A stretch of 64,000 nt of DNA from Sphingomonas sp. Leaf407 (GTDB lineage Bacteria; Pseudomonadota; Alphaproteobacteria; Sphingomonadales; Sphingomonadaceae). The notes below the pieces were generated by a model that saw only the letters and a list, made by a program, of their open reading frames with translations, was not told where the DNA came from and did not search any database. The stretch lies in contig NZ_LMQO01000003.1 of assembly GCF_001425385.1 (NCBI RefSeq), positions 496,001-560,000 on the forward strand, in the 5' to 3' direction. Positions 40,050 through 49,000 of the stretch are shown here, one piece after another. Positions within the stretch are counted from its first letter, which is position 1; every line of letters starts with the position of its first letter. The position numbers were made by a program, and so were the translations under genes.

Positions 40050-40636
40050 GGCAGGCAGACCTTAGGGATCGTGAACGTCGTCTGGTTCTTGTACGGCTGG
40101 TTCTTGAGCAGCGTGGTCGCGCTGACTTCCATCGTCTGCGAGAAGCCGAGCAGCCTCGCTACCGGGAACGGCCGGGTATAGACGACGCGCATCGTATAGC
40201 GGGCGATGTCGTCCGCGCCGCCCTGACCGGTGCGCGACGGATCGGTGTCGCGCACGCCATTGCCGTTGACGTCGTCGAAACATTCCTTGGAATCGAGCGT
40301 ACCGTTGCCGTTCTTGTCATAGATCGGCTCGGGCTTGATGAGCGCGTAGGACGCGAAATAATCGCGCTTCGGATAGAATTTGGCGTCCTTGGCGATCAGT
40401 TGGATCGCCGTCTGCACCCTCTGGTCGATCGCGCTGTTGCCCGAGGCATTGTCCTCCAGCGCCGAATCGCGTCCGGCCTTCTGCATCTCTCCGTCGAGAA
40501 TCCCCTGGACATAGGTCTGGAACATCAGATCGCCCAGACCCATGATGAGCGCCACCAGCACGGGAATAATCAGTGCAAATTCGATGATCGTGGCACCACG
40601 CCGGTCGGCGAAGAGGAAGCGCGCGCGCCGGATCAT
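40046..40636 (-). CDS. TadE-like pseudopilin with inserted EF-hand loops
   Basis: 196 residues. FADRRGATIIEFALIIPVLVAL (about 9-30) is the TadE prepilin segment. Unusually, residues 107-118 (DKNGNGTLDSKE) form a canonical 12-residue EF-hand loop and 122-133 (DVNGNGVRDTDP) a second, lacking the final Glu. This suggests calcium binding in the periplasmic domain. The start at 40636 overlaps the TadG-like stop (ATGA). Second gene of the three-gene pilus operon. Confidence 0.85.
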   Translation of the reverse strand: MIRRARFLFADRRGATIIEFALIIPVLVALIMGLGDLMFQTYVQGILDGEMQKAGRDSALEDNASGNSAIDQRVQTAIQLIAKDAKFYPKRDYFASYALIKPEPIYDKNGNGTLDSKECFDDVNGNGVRDTDPSRTGQGGADDIARYTMRVVYTRPFPVARLLGFSQTMEVSATTLLKNQPYKNQTTFTIPKVCLP

Positions 40637-42603
40637 TTCGAGATCCGCAGCATCGCGACCGCCTTGGCGATCTTGCGAAAGGTATCCGACAGGCCGCTGC
40701 CGGACTCGGTCGCCAGCGCCTGGTCGGGCGTGCTGGCGCACTGGGTCAGCTCGTCGGTGGAATCGGTGCCGAGCGCCACGGTCCACACATCGATGTTCGC
40801 CGCCGCCGCCTGCTGGCACAGCGCGAGGAAGCGGGCGTTGTGATACGCCTTGAGATCACCGGTATCCCCGTTGGCGATGCGCCGATCCCAAGCCTCCATG
40901 CCGTACAGGCCATAGAGGGTGTCGTTGGGCGACATCGCGCCATCGGTCAGGAACACGATAACGCGCTTGGGTGCGCCGCGCCCGCTCTGCACGGCGTTGT
41001 CGCTGGCGAACACGCCGGTGCGCGACAGCAGTCGCATCGCCCACAGCATGCCGGTGTCGTGATAGGTGCCGCCGAGCGGCGCGAAATCGGCGGCGTTGAC
41101 GTAGGAGCGAACCTGGTCGCGGTTCAGTTCGGAAAGACGCTGAACGGGCTTCCCGCACGAGACGTTACCCGAGTTCTGCATACCGACCGATCCCATCCAC
41201 GGCCCCAGATTGGTGTCGTCGCCGTTGGTCGTGATCTGGTCAGACGTGGGATAATAGGCGACCTGCCAGCCATAGTAATAATACCAATAGGCATATCTCC
41301 GTTGGTATTCGACTTCTGGCCACATCGGTTGCCAGCGCAAGGCACCACTGGGGATCAGGTTGGGGTCGAGGTTGGGCGGCGGATTGGTCGTGCTGTAGCT
41401 CTTCGATCCACTGTTGCTGCTGTCGGGTTCCTCGATACAGCCGAGCCAGGCCGAGGTGGACAGCGGGAAGCGGTTCGGCGTCGTGACCGCAGCGTTGCTG
41501 ACATAGCCGCTGACATCGACGGGATAGCGGTTGTAGGTCCACACCGGGGCCAGATTGCGATTGAAGTTCTGGCATCTTTTGGTCGAGCTGTTCCATTCCT
41601 GCCCGGTACGGGTGGCGGTGCCGTCCGATTTGAAGGTTCGCTCGGTGGCCGGATCCCGAACGGAGTTGAAGTTCGTACCACAGGCGGACTGCGCGCGGTT
41701 GACGGTGGTCGTGACCGTGCGTGACGCTTCATATTCGCCGGTGATCGTGCGTGACTGGTAGTCGGCAGTATCGCCCGCTCCATTGCCGCCGACGATATAG
41801 CTGGTTCCCATCGCGCGGACCGACGCGCCGACGTTGACCGTCGAGGTATAGGGAACGAACGCATAGCGGACGCGCGTCGTCGGCTGTTTCGCGGCGGCCA
41901 TGGTATCGAAGAAATCGACCACGGCGGTGCGCAGCGCGGCGATGCGCGATCCAGACCGTTCCGCCACCGAATAGCCCGTCGTGCCGACATAGCCGGGCGT
42001 GACATTGGCGGTGCTGGTTGCGGGACGGCTATAGGTGATCTTGGTCGCGGTGCCGGCATAGTTGCTGCACGAATCGTCGTCGTCGCCGGGCAGGCAGGCC
42101 ATTGACCCGGTCGTGTCGAGCACGAACATCACATCGGTATCGGCGATGTCTAGCCGCGCCTCGCAGGTGGTCGTCAGCGTCACGTCGGCGGCGCCGAACA
42201 TCTTCATCACCGTCATCGGCACGCGCGCGGTCGCGGTGCCGGCGACACGGTTCTGCGCGGTCCTGACAGGTACGAAGGTATAGTCGGATGCGCGCATCCA
42301 CCCCTGGGCGATATTGTTGTTGAAGAAGTTGCGCGCCTGAAGCGTGGCGTTGGCGTCGAGCGTGTTGTTGCTCGAATCGACCATGAACTTGCGGCCGGCG
42401 AGGACGCCCGCGTCGCAGGCCTGTTGCAGCCGGGTCTTGACGACATAGATCCGCGCGGTGTCGACCGCCGATCCGCCCAGCGCGGTAAGCGGGATCATCG
42501 AGATCGCCATCATCGCCAGGGTGTTGCCGCGCCGGTCGCGCGACAGCCGGGTGAGCAGCGCGGCGCGGGGAGGCTCCTTCGTTCGCGCCGTCGTATCGTT
42601 CAT
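40633..42603 (-). CDS. TadG-like pilus protein with von Willebrand A domain
   Basis: 656 residues from the ATG at 42603. SRDRRGNTLAMMAISMIPLTALGG (about 21-44) is the TadG membrane segment, followed by a VWA domain whose metal-adhesion motif reads DTTGS (163-167) in VMFVLDTTGSMACLPG; ERVIVFLTDGAMSPND-like and TVALGTDSTDELTQCASTP segments complete it. A long Tyr/Asn/Cys-rich insert (about 250-520) interrupts the domain and probably forms an extracytoplasmic adhesive surface. First gene of the operon. Confidence 0.88.
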   Translation of the reverse strand: MNDTTARTKEPPRAALLTRLSRDRRGNTLAMMAISMIPLTALGGSAVDTARIYVVKTRLQQACDAGVLAGRKFMVDSSNNTLDANATLQARNFFNNNIAQGWMRASDYTFVPVRTAQNRVAGTATARVPMTVMKMFGAADVTLTTTCEARLDIADTDVMFVLDTTGSMACLPGDDDDSCSNYAGTATKITYSRPATSTANVTPGYVGTTGYSVAERSGSRIAALRTAVVDFFDTMAAAKQPTTRVRYAFVPYTSTVNVGASVRAMGTSYIVGGNGAGDTADYQSRTITGEYEASRTVTTTVNRAQSACGTNFNSVRDPATERTFKSDGTATRTGQEWNSSTKRCQNFNRNLAPVWTYNRYPVDVSGYVSNAAVTTPNRFPLSTSAWLGCIEEPDSSNSGSKSYSTTNPPPNLDPNLIPSGALRWQPMWPEVEYQRRYAYWYYYYGWQVAYYPTSDQITTNGDDTNLGPWMGSVGMQNSGNVSCGKPVQRLSELNRDQVRSYVNAADFAPLGGTYHDTGMLWAMRLLSRTGVFASDNAVQSGRGAPKRVIVFLTDGAMSPNDTLYGLYGMEAWDRRIANGDTGDLKAYHNARFLALCQQAAAANIDVWTVALGTDSTDELTQCASTPDQALATESGSGLSDTFRKIAKAVAMLRISK

Positions 42604-42674
42604 TCGCCCCGCCCACCGTCGATGCCGCGACCGGTTCGCGGCACCTATCCCCCTTGCGCTCTGCACCAATGGGG

Positions 42675-42689
42675 TTGACGCGGCGTTAA
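42675..42689. promoter_or_regulatory. CtrA-like box upstream of the tad operon
   Basis: TTGA (42675-42678), seven bases, TTAA (42686-42689): one mismatch from TTAA-N7-TTAA. It lies in the 94-bp divergent gap, 72 bases before the tadG-like ATG and 9 bases before the 42698 start. Pilus genes are CtrA targets in Caulobacter; here this is motif only. Confidence 0.3.
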
Positions 42690-42697
42690 GGGCGGCG

Positions 42698-43345
42698 ATG
42701 GACGAAGGTATGAGCAACGACCCCGAACGCGCGCTGGCGCTGACCTATGCCCCCGCCGGCCGCCGGCCTGCGCTGGCGGCGCTGCTGGCGCTCGACGATG
42801 CGCTGGGCGATGTGGTGCGCACCACGACCCAGCCGGCGATCGGGCAGATCCGGCTGGCGTGGTGGCGCGATTCGCTCAAACGGCTCGACAGCGCGCCCCC
42901 GCCGGCGATGCCGGTGCTGGAGGCGCTGGCGGCGCATGTCCTGCCGCTGGGAGTGAGCGGTGCGCGGCTGGCGGCGGTGGTCGACGGCTGGGACGTACTG
43001 ATCGAGCGTGAGGTGCTGGACGACGTGGCGCTCCGCGAATTTGCCGAAGCGCGGGGCGGGGTGTTGTTCGCGATTGCCGCCGGGGTGCTGGGCGGCGACG
43101 CCGGACGCCCGGCGTCGCCGGGCGAGGGATGGGCGCTGGTCGATCTGGCGCGCTATGCCGATGATGCCGGGGTCGTGGCGCGGGCGATGGCGCTGGCGGA
43201 CGTATCGCTTGGGCAATCGCTGGCCGGCGTGCCGCGGGCGCTGGGGCTGCTGGCGCTGTCGGCGCGGCTCGACCGGGCGGGGGTGCCGCATGGCGGGCCG
43301 AAGCGCGCGGCGCGGCTGGCGTGGTTCGGCCTCACCGGGCGGTGA
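42698..43345 (+). CDS. squalene/phytoene synthase-fold protein, NDUFAF6-like (probably non-catalytic)
   Basis: 215 residues, shorter than true synthases (~280). ALLALDDALGDVVRTTTQPA and IGQIRLAWWRDSLKRLD match the family, and the IR-x-WWRD motif is also the mark of the NDUFAF6 complex I assembly branch. The two Asp-rich metal motifs of squalene/phytoene synthases are not evident, so prenyl condensation is doubtful. Possible function: respiratory complex I assembly (inference). Start at 42698 with AAGGG upstream. Confidence 0.65.
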   Translation: MDEGMSNDPERALALTYAPAGRRPALAALLALDDALGDVVRTTTQPAIGQIRLAWWRDSLKRLDSAPPPAMPVLEALAAHVLPLGVSGARLAAVVDGWDVLIEREVLDDVALREFAEARGGVLFAIAAGVLGGDAGRPASPGEGWALVDLARYADDAGVVARAMALADVSLGQSLAGVPRALGLLALSARLDRAGVPHGGPKRAARLAWFGLTGR

Positions 43346-43397
43346 CTCTTGCGCCGCCGCTCGCCCCGCGTAGGATCGTGGCGAAGGGGAGCGGCAG

Positions 43398-43865
43398 ATG
43401 GGGCGATTCTTGGCGGGGGTCGGGGCGGCGCTGGCGCTGATGCTGGCGGGGCTGTTCCTGTTCCGCAGCGATGCGGCGAGCGAGGCATTGCCACCGCCGC
43501 CCAGGATGGTCGCGCTGGCCGATGCGCCGACGGTCCCGGAGGTGCAGGCCGATGCGCCTGCCGCCTTGCCCCGGACCCGCGAGCAGAAGCGCTTCGGCCG
43601 GTATGACAAGGACCGCGACGGGCGGATCACCCGCGACGAATATCTGGCGTCACGGCGCAAGGCCTATGCGAAGCTCGACACCAACGGCGACGGGCGGCTG
43701 AGCTTCGACGAATGGGCGGCGAAGACGACGACCAAGTTCGCGACCGCCGACAAGGGGCGCGACGGCGCGCTCGACGCCACCGAGTTCGCGACGACGGCGG
43801 TGAAGCGCAAGGCACCGAAGCGGACCAATTGTCCGCCAGCGACCCAGCCGGCGGACGAAGGTTGA
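43398..43865 (+). CDS. membrane-anchored or exported EF-hand protein
   Basis: 155 residues. A hydrophobic N-terminus (about 5-23) is a signal peptide or anchor, followed by a Pro/Ala linker. Two canonical EF-hand loops are DKDRDGRITRDE and DTNGDGRLSFDE; a third, DKGRDGALDATE, lacks the position-3 acidic residue. The C-terminus is basic with one Cys. It probably binds calcium in the periplasm. Function unknown. Confidence 0.8.
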   Translation: MGRFLAGVGAALALMLAGLFLFRSDAASEALPPPPRMVALADAPTVPEVQADAPAALPRTREQKRFGRYDKDRDGRITRDEYLASRRKAYAKLDTNGDGRLSFDEWAAKTTTKFATADKGRDGALDATEFATTAVKRKAPKRTNCPPATQPADEG

Positions 43866-43890
43866 CGTTCACGTAAACGTAAGGCAGCAT
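43862..43890 (+). promoter_or_regulatory. MerR-type operator and promoter of the following regulator
   Basis: ACGTTCACGTAAACGT (43865-43880) is a 16-bp palindrome with one mismatched pair. A TTGACG -35-like hexamer (43862-43867) overlaps its left end, and CAGCAT (43885-43890) sits 17 bases on as a possible -10. The placement is typical of MerR autoregulation and the sequence resembles operators described for LiuR-type MerR regulators of acyl-CoA catabolism. Confidence 0.55.
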
Positions 43891-43896
43891 CACGCG

Positions 43897-44331
43897 ATGG
43901 TTGCCGTTGCCGTGTCGCCGGAGTCCGCCTCCGACCAGTTTTCGATCACCGACATGTGCGCCGAATTCGGCGTGACGCCGCGCGCGCTGCGCTTCTACGA
44001 GGATGAAGGGCTGATCGCGCCCGAGCGGCGTGGCCTAGCCCGCATCTATTCGCAGCGCGACCGTGCGCGCCTTGCGTGGATTTTGCGCGGCAAGCGGGTC
44101 GGGTTCAGCCTCGCCGACATCCGCGAGATGATCGACCTGTACGACATCGGTGACGGGCGGCGGGTGCAGCGGCAGGTGACGGTGCAGAAGTGCCGTGACC
44201 GGATCGCGCTGCTCGAAAACCAGCGGCGCGACATCGATGCCGCGATCGCCGAACTGACCGATTTCGTGACGATGCTCGACGCGCTGCCCCAACAAACCGC
44301 GCCGCAGACGCGCGGGACGGAGAAGGATTGA
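43897..44331 (+). CDS. MerR-family regulator (LiuR-like)
   Basis: 144 residues. SITDMCAEFGVTPRALRFYE is the MerR winged helix-turn-helix, followed by DEGLIAPERRGLARIYSQRD and the dimerisation coiled coil (RIALLENQRRDIDAAIAEL, about 105-125). No metal-binding Cys pattern is present, so an organic or acyl-CoA effector is likely. It is four bases ahead of an acyl-CoA dehydrogenase gene, and its own promoter has a palindromic operator, so it probably controls both. Confidence 0.88.
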   Translation: MVAVAVSPESASDQFSITDMCAEFGVTPRALRFYEDEGLIAPERRGLARIYSQRDRARLAWILRGKRVGFSLADIREMIDLYDIGDGRRVQRQVTVQKCRDRIALLENQRRDIDAAIAELTDFVTMLDALPQQTAPQTRGTEKD

Positions 44332-44335
44332 TCCC

Positions 44336-46138
44336 ATGCCCAGCTATACCCCGCCGGTTCGCGATACCCGCTTCATCCTCGATCATGTGCTGCGCGTCGG
44401 CGATCATGGCAATCTGCCGGGATTCGCCAATGCGACTCCCGACGTGATCGAACAGGTGCTGGAGGAAGGCGGACGCTTCGTCGCGGAGGTGCTGTTCCCG
44501 CTCAACCAGTCGGGCGATCGGGAAGGCTGTACCCGCCACGCCGATGGCAGCGTGACGACGCCCAAGGGGTTCAGGGAAGCCTATCGCCAGTTCGTCGAGA
44601 GCGGCTGGGGCACGCTGGCCGCGCCCGAACAGTTCGGCGGGCAGGGGATGCCGCATGTCGTCGCCACCGCGTTCGAGGAATATCTGATCTCGGCCAACAT
44701 GGCGTTCGCGATGTATCCCGGGCTGACGCAGGGCGCGACCGCCGCGCTGCTGGCCAAGGGCAGCCCCGAACAACAGGCGATGTACGTGCCCAAGATGGTG
44801 TCGGGCGAATGGGGCGGCACCATGAACCTGACCGAGCCGCAGTGCGGCACCGACCTCGGCCTCATCAAGACGCGCGCGGTGCCGAACGACGACGGATCGT
44901 GGGCGATCACCGGCACCAAGATCTTCATCTCGTCGGGCGAGCACGACCTGACCGACAACATCATCCATCTGGTGCTCGCCAAGACGCCGGATGCGCCGGA
45001 CAATGTGAAGGGCATCTCGCTGTTCGTGGTGCCCAAGTTCATCGTGAACGACGACGGGACGCCCGGCGCGCGCAACGCGGTGTCGTGCGGGTCGATCGAG
45101 CACAAGATGGGCATCCACGCCAATTCGACCTGCGTGATGAATTACGACGGGGCGACCGGCTGGCTGGTTGGCGAGGAGATGAAGGGGCTGGCCGCGATGT
45201 TCATCATGATGAACGCCGCGCGGCTAGGCGTGGGGTTGCAGGGGCTGGGCGTCGCCGAGACGGCGTATCAGAACGCGGTGGCCTATGCCGGCGACCGGCG
45301 GCAGGGGCGCGGGCTGACCGGGCCGCAGGAGCCGGGCGAGAAGGCCGACACGCTGTTCGTCCATCCCGACGTGCGCCGCATGCTGATGGAGGGCAAGGCG
45401 CTGACCGAGGGGCTGCGCGCGCTGTGCCTGTGGGGCGCGCTCCAGGTCGATATTGCGCATATGGGCGCCGACGAGGCGAGCCGCGAACTGGCCGACGATC
45501 TGGTCGGGCTGCTGACCCCGGTCATCAAGGGCTATGGCACCGACAAGGGCTATGACGTCGCGACCAACGCGCAGCAGGTCTATGGCGGGCACGGCTACAT
45601 CGCCGAATGGGGCATGGAGCAATATGTCCGCGATGCCCGGATCGCGATGATCTACGAAGGCACCAACGGCGTGCAGGCGATGGACTTGGTCGGGCGCAAG
45701 CTGGCCAAGAACGGCGGGCGCGCGGTACAGCATTTCTTCCGCATCGTTACGGAAGAGATCGCGACCGCGAAGGAGAGCGACGCGACACGCGACTTCGCGG
45801 AACGGCTGGGCAAGGCGCTGAACGATCTTCAGGCGGCGACGATGTGGTTCGTCGCCAATGGCATGCAGAACCCGAACAACGTCGGCGCGGGGGCGCATTC
45901 GTACATGCACGTCATGGGGATCGTCGCGACGGGACTGATGTGGCTGCGGATGCTGACCGCCGCCGAGGCGCTGGCCGCATCGGGCGAGGGCGAGGCGGCG
46001 TTCATCGCGGCCAAGCGGGTGACGGCGCGCTTCTATGCCGAGCGCATCCTGCCCGACACCGGCGCGCTGCGCCGCAAGATCGAGGGGGGCAGCGAGGCCG
46101 TCATGGCGCTCGACCCGGCGCTGTTCGCGCGGGGGTAG
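44336..46138 (+). CDS. acyl-CoA dehydrogenase (long, C-terminal-extended type)
   Basis: 600 residues, with the extra C-terminal domain of the DmdC/FadE-like branch. FAD- and substrate-binding motifs are GGTMNLTEPQCGTDLGLIKT and TKIFISSGEHDLT; the catalytic Glu is in the IYEGTNGVQAMDLVGRK motif (about 440-456). It oxidises acyl-CoA to 2-enoyl-CoA; chain length cannot be inferred. Coupled to the MerR gene just upstream. A REP hairpin follows. Confidence 0.92.
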   Translation: MPSYTPPVRDTRFILDHVLRVGDHGNLPGFANATPDVIEQVLEEGGRFVAEVLFPLNQSGDREGCTRHADGSVTTPKGFREAYRQFVESGWGTLAAPEQFGGQGMPHVVATAFEEYLISANMAFAMYPGLTQGATAALLAKGSPEQQAMYVPKMVSGEWGGTMNLTEPQCGTDLGLIKTRAVPNDDGSWAITGTKIFISSGEHDLTDNIIHLVLAKTPDAPDNVKGISLFVVPKFIVNDDGTPGARNAVSCGSIEHKMGIHANSTCVMNYDGATGWLVGEEMKGLAAMFIMMNAARLGVGLQGLGVAETAYQNAVAYAGDRRQGRGLTGPQEPGEKADTLFVHPDVRRMLMEGKALTEGLRALCLWGALQVDIAHMGADEASRELADDLVGLLTPVIKGYGTDKGYDVATNAQQVYGGHGYIAEWGMEQYVRDARIAMIYEGTNGVQAMDLVGRKLAKNGGRAVQHFFRIVTEEIATAKESDATRDFAERLGKALNDLQAATMWFVANGMQNPNNVGAGAHSYMHVMGIVATGLMWLRMLTAAEALAASGEGEAAFIAAKRVTARFYAERILPDTGALRRKIEGGSEAVMALDPALFARG

Positions 46139-46154
46139 TCCCCCCGCTCAAAAC

Positions 46155-46182
46155 CGTCATCCCGGCCTTCGCCGGGATGACG
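46155..46182. repeat. single REP hairpin between acyl-CoA dehydrogenase and purC
   Basis: CGTCATCCCGGC (46155-46166), CTTC loop, GCCGGGATGACG (46171-46182): 12-bp perfect stem. It is the same family as the pair at 9246-9343. It lies between convergent genes and may double as a terminator. Confidence 0.85.
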
Positions 46183-46189
46183 AAATCGA

Positions 46190-46969
46190 TTACTTTTCGC
46201 GCTTCTTGCGATGCGTTTCGAGGTCGAGGACCGCCGAGTCCGCGCCTTCGGGCAGCAGGCCCAGACGCCGCGCGACTTCCTGATACGCCTCGACTTCGCC
46301 GCCGAGGTCGCGGCGGAAGCGGTCCTTGTCGAGCTTTTCGTTGGTGACCATGTCCCACAGGCGGCAGCCGTCGGGACTGATTTCGTCCGCGAGGATGATG
46401 CGGCTGAAATCATTGTCCCAGATGCGGCCGAATTCGAGCTTGAAGTCGACCAGCCGGATGCCGATTCCCGCGAACAGGCCGGACAGGAAATCGTTCACCC
46501 GGATCGCCATGTCGGCCATCTCGTGCAGCTCGTCCTGCGCCGCCCAGCCGAAGCACAGGATATGTTCGTCCGACACCATCGGATCGCCGAGCGCATCGTC
46601 CTTGTAATAATATTCGATGATCGTGCGGGGCAACTGCTGCCCCTCCTCGATGCCGAGGCGCTTGCTGATCGATCCGGCGGCGACGTTGCGCACCACGACC
46701 TCGATCGGCACGATCTCGACCTGACGGATGAGCTGTTCGCGCATGTTCAGGCGGCGGATGAAGTGCGTCGGCACGCCGATGTTGCCGAGCAGTGTGAACA
46801 CATGCTCGGAAATCCGGTTGTTGAGCACGCCCTTGCCGTTGATCGTGCCCTTCTTCTGGGCGTTGAAGGCGGTGGCGTCATCCTTAAAATACTGGATGAG
46901 CGTGCCTGGCTCGGGACCCTCGTAGAGAATCTTTGCCTTGCCTTCGTAAATCTGGCGACGGCGGGCCAT
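46190..46969 (-). CDS. purC: phosphoribosylaminoimidazole-succinocarboxamide synthase (SAICAR synthetase)
   Basis: 259 residues. [16 protein letters not shown] is the N-terminal nucleotide-binding segment; [30 protein letters not shown]-like [13 protein letters not shown] and the aspartate-binding [14 protein letters not shown] motif are intact. It joins aspartate to CAIR in purine synthesis. The usual purS/purQ neighbours are absent. Start at the ATG 46969. Confidence 0.96.
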   Translation of the reverse strand: MARRRQIYEGKAKILYEGPEPGTLIQYFKDDATAFNAQKKGTINGKGVLNNRISEHVFTLLGNIGVPTHFIRRLNMREQLIRQVEIVPIEVVVRNVAAGSISKRLGIEEGQQLPRTIIEYYYKDDALGDPMVSDEHILCFGWAAQDELHEMADMAIRVNDFLSGLFAGIGIRLVDFKLEFGRIWDNDFSRIILADEISPDGCRLWDMVTNEKLDKDRFRRDLGGEVEAYQEVARRLGLLPEGADSAVLDLETHRKKREK

Positions 46970-47054
46970 GCGTTTTCCTTCGACGTGATGGTGCGGGGCG
47001 GCGGACCCCTGCGATAGAAGCCCGCCGCATAGCCGAAGGGGTGCGCCGGTGCAA

Positions 47055-47888
47055 TCAGGCGCCGTGCGCCATGCGCCGCTCCCACAGCCGCCGGCCGCGC
47101 ACCCACAGCCACAGGCCGAGCAGCGCCACCGCCAGCGGCGGCAGGCCCACGCCCAGCGCCGCCAGCACCGTGCCGAGCGTCCAGCGCGCCGAGGTGACGG
47201 CAAGGTCGGCGGCATGGGTCAGCGGCGAGGCGGGATCGAAGCTGCGGATCGCCTGTCCGGCGCGATAGTCGAACACCACCGGCGTTGCCGCGAGTGACGC
47301 GCGCTGTTCGGCGATCGCGGCCTGCGCGGTGCGCGCGGCGTCGATGGCGGTGGCGCGCTGGCGTTCGAGTTCGGCGCGCGCTTCCCGGCCGGTGCCGATA
47401 CTGCGCGCGTCGATCGTGCGGGTATCGGCGGTCGCGGCGTCGCGGGTGCGGGTCAGTTGCCCGATCTTTGCACCCGCATCCTCGCCGGTGATCTGTGCAT
47501 CAAGGACCATGCCCTCGGCCGCCTCGACCGCGCGGATGCCGTCGCGGCCGAAGGCGCGCGCCAATTCCGGCGCCAGCAGGAAGCCGAGCCGCGCATCGAC
47601 GTCGTTGTCGGCATCGCGGCTGTAGCGCATCGCGGTGATCCGGCAGCGGTTGACGCCCAGCCGCTCGCAGGCGGCGGCATGCGCTTCCTGGACCGCCGCG
47701 ATCCGCTCGGCCGGCAGGCGAAAGCCATAATGATATTGAAAGGCCACACCGGGCGCGGCGGTGACATCGACGCCGGGGGCGCTGTCGGCGGTGGTCGCAT
47801 CGTCAGCGGTCGTGGTCCCGTCGTCACGGGCGGGATTGCTGCATCCGGCGACGAAAATGAGGGCGAGGATCGAAACGGTAGCGCGCAT
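47055..47888 (-). CDS. DUF4349 lipoprotein
   Basis: 277 residues. Lipobox FVAGC puts the lipid-bearing Cys at residue 16, followed by a Thr/Asp-rich linker. The DUF4349 core ([20 protein letters not shown] ... [11 protein letters not shown]) leads into a long coiled coil ([20 protein letters not shown]), and a C-terminal membrane helix (about 240-262) ends in basic residues. It could bridge membrane faces. Function unknown. Probably monocistronic. Confidence 0.82.
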   Translation of the reverse strand: MRATVSILALIFVAGCSNPARDDGTTTADDATTADSAPGVDVTAAPGVAFQYHYGFRLPAERIAAVQEAHAAACERLGVNRCRITAMRYSRDADNDVDARLGFLLAPELARAFGRDGIRAVEAAEGMVLDAQITGEDAGAKIGQLTRTRDAATADTRTIDARSIGTGREARAELERQRATAIDAARTAQAAIAEQRASLAATPVVFDYRAGQAIRSFDPASPLTHAADLAVTSARWTLGTVLAALGVGLPPLAVALLGLWLWVRGRRLWERRMAHGA

Positions 47889-47959
47889 GAACCACTCCTG
47901 TCTTGATTATGGCAAGAATGTGTCATGATTGGGGCAGCCGCGTCAAGTCTTGGCCGTAA

Positions 47960-48823
47960 TCAGTCCGGTAGCGCCAACGCCCGCAGCGTCGCCGCCCTGA
48001 CCGCGTCCCATGCGGCAGTGCCCGGCGCGATCAGTTCGACATGACCGGCATCCGCGACCCAGTGCAGCCCGACCCGGTCGCCGGCAGCCCGCGCGGCGGT
48101 GACATGGTCGTCGGCCATATAGCCGGGCACGATCCGGTCGACGCGGCCGTTCACCAGCGTGTGGGGCACGCCGATCGGCAGCAGCGGCGGGATCGAGGTG
48201 TCGGCGAAGCGGTCCGGCCGGTCGCCGACCAGCCGGGCAATGACCTCCGTACCGCAGCCATTGGCGGGATCGCGCTCGACCGCCGCCAGATCGGGCAGGC
48301 CGCCGACCGAGACGACATGGGCGATCGGCAGCGGATCGGCGTGGGCGAGCAGGCTGTCGCGCGGCAGGCGCGGCCGTGCCGCCAGCCACAGCGCGAGGTG
48401 CCCGCCGGCGGAATGGCCGATCGCCACGATTCGCGACGTGTCGAGCACATGGATCGCGGCATGGTCGCGAAGATGGTCGGCCGCCGCCGCGACGTCGTGG
48501 AACGTACCGGGATAACCGCCGCCAGAGCGGTCGACGCCGCGATAATCGATGTTCCACACCGCGATTCCCGCATCCCGCAGGTCCGCCGCGGCCCAGTCCA
48601 TCAGCCGCCGGTCGGCGATCGAACTCTGCCAGCAGCCGCCATGGACCATCACGACGACCGGCCATCGCCCGTCCGGGCTGCCCGCCGGAAGCCAGAGGTC
48701 GACGCACTGAAGCGAATCGGGACCATAGGCGAAATGATGATCGGGCTCGGATCGCGGCCGCTGCGTCAGGTCGGGCCATGTCATCGGCGACGCGGGCGGT
48801 GGCGGCGAAAGGGTATCGGCCAA
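47960..48823 (-). CDS. alpha/beta-hydrolase (esterase/lipase, BD-FAE/HSL-like)
   Basis: 287 residues, no signal peptide. The oxyanion motif MVHGGCW, nucleophile elbow GHSAGG (about 152-157) and the terminal Asp/His (NGRVDRIVPGYM, ADAGHVELI) are all present. NIDYRGVDRSGGGYPGTFHD is typical of small-ester carboxylesterases. Substrate unknown. Divergent from the TetR gene across an AT-rich gap, hence a candidate target of that regulator. Confidence 0.88.
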   Translation of the reverse strand: MADTLSPPPPASPMTWPDLTQRPRSEPDHHFAYGPDSLQCVDLWLPAGSPDGRWPVVVMVHGGCWQSSIADRRLMDWAAADLRDAGIAVWNIDYRGVDRSGGGYPGTFHDVAAAADHLRDHAAIHVLDTSRIVAIGHSAGGHLALWLAARPRLPRDSLLAHADPLPIAHVVSVGGLPDLAAVERDPANGCGTEVIARLVGDRPDRFADTSIPPLLPIGVPHTLVNGRVDRIVPGYMADDHVTAARAAGDRVGLHWVADAGHVELIAPGTAAWDAVRAATLRALALPD

Positions 48824-49000
48824 GGCTATGCTCCGGGTCAGTATCGGTATTGATAGTATTGTTGCACTATTGGAAACGTTCTCAATCAGTCGAAACGTAT
48901 TTTCGTATAATAATTTTGCGAATTGAACATATTCTAGGTTAAGGGCGACGCCGTGGCGGGGGACGCCCGGAATGATTGCAGGACGTTAGGGGCCAGAGAC
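48824..49000. promoter_or_regulatory. AT-rich divergent promoter region between esterase and tetR
   Basis: The most AT-rich stretch of the window, e.g. CGTATTTTCGTATAATAATT near 48895-48914. GAAACGT occurs twice (near 48871 and 48892), and TTCG...CGAA ends flank an A/T core. This fits overlapping promoters and operators for the divergent pair, but no exact operator can be defined. Confidence 0.4.

Noticed and set aside
48871..48885. GTTC-N7-GTCG as a second SOS-type box
   Set aside because: One core base mismatches and the neighbouring genes give no support.
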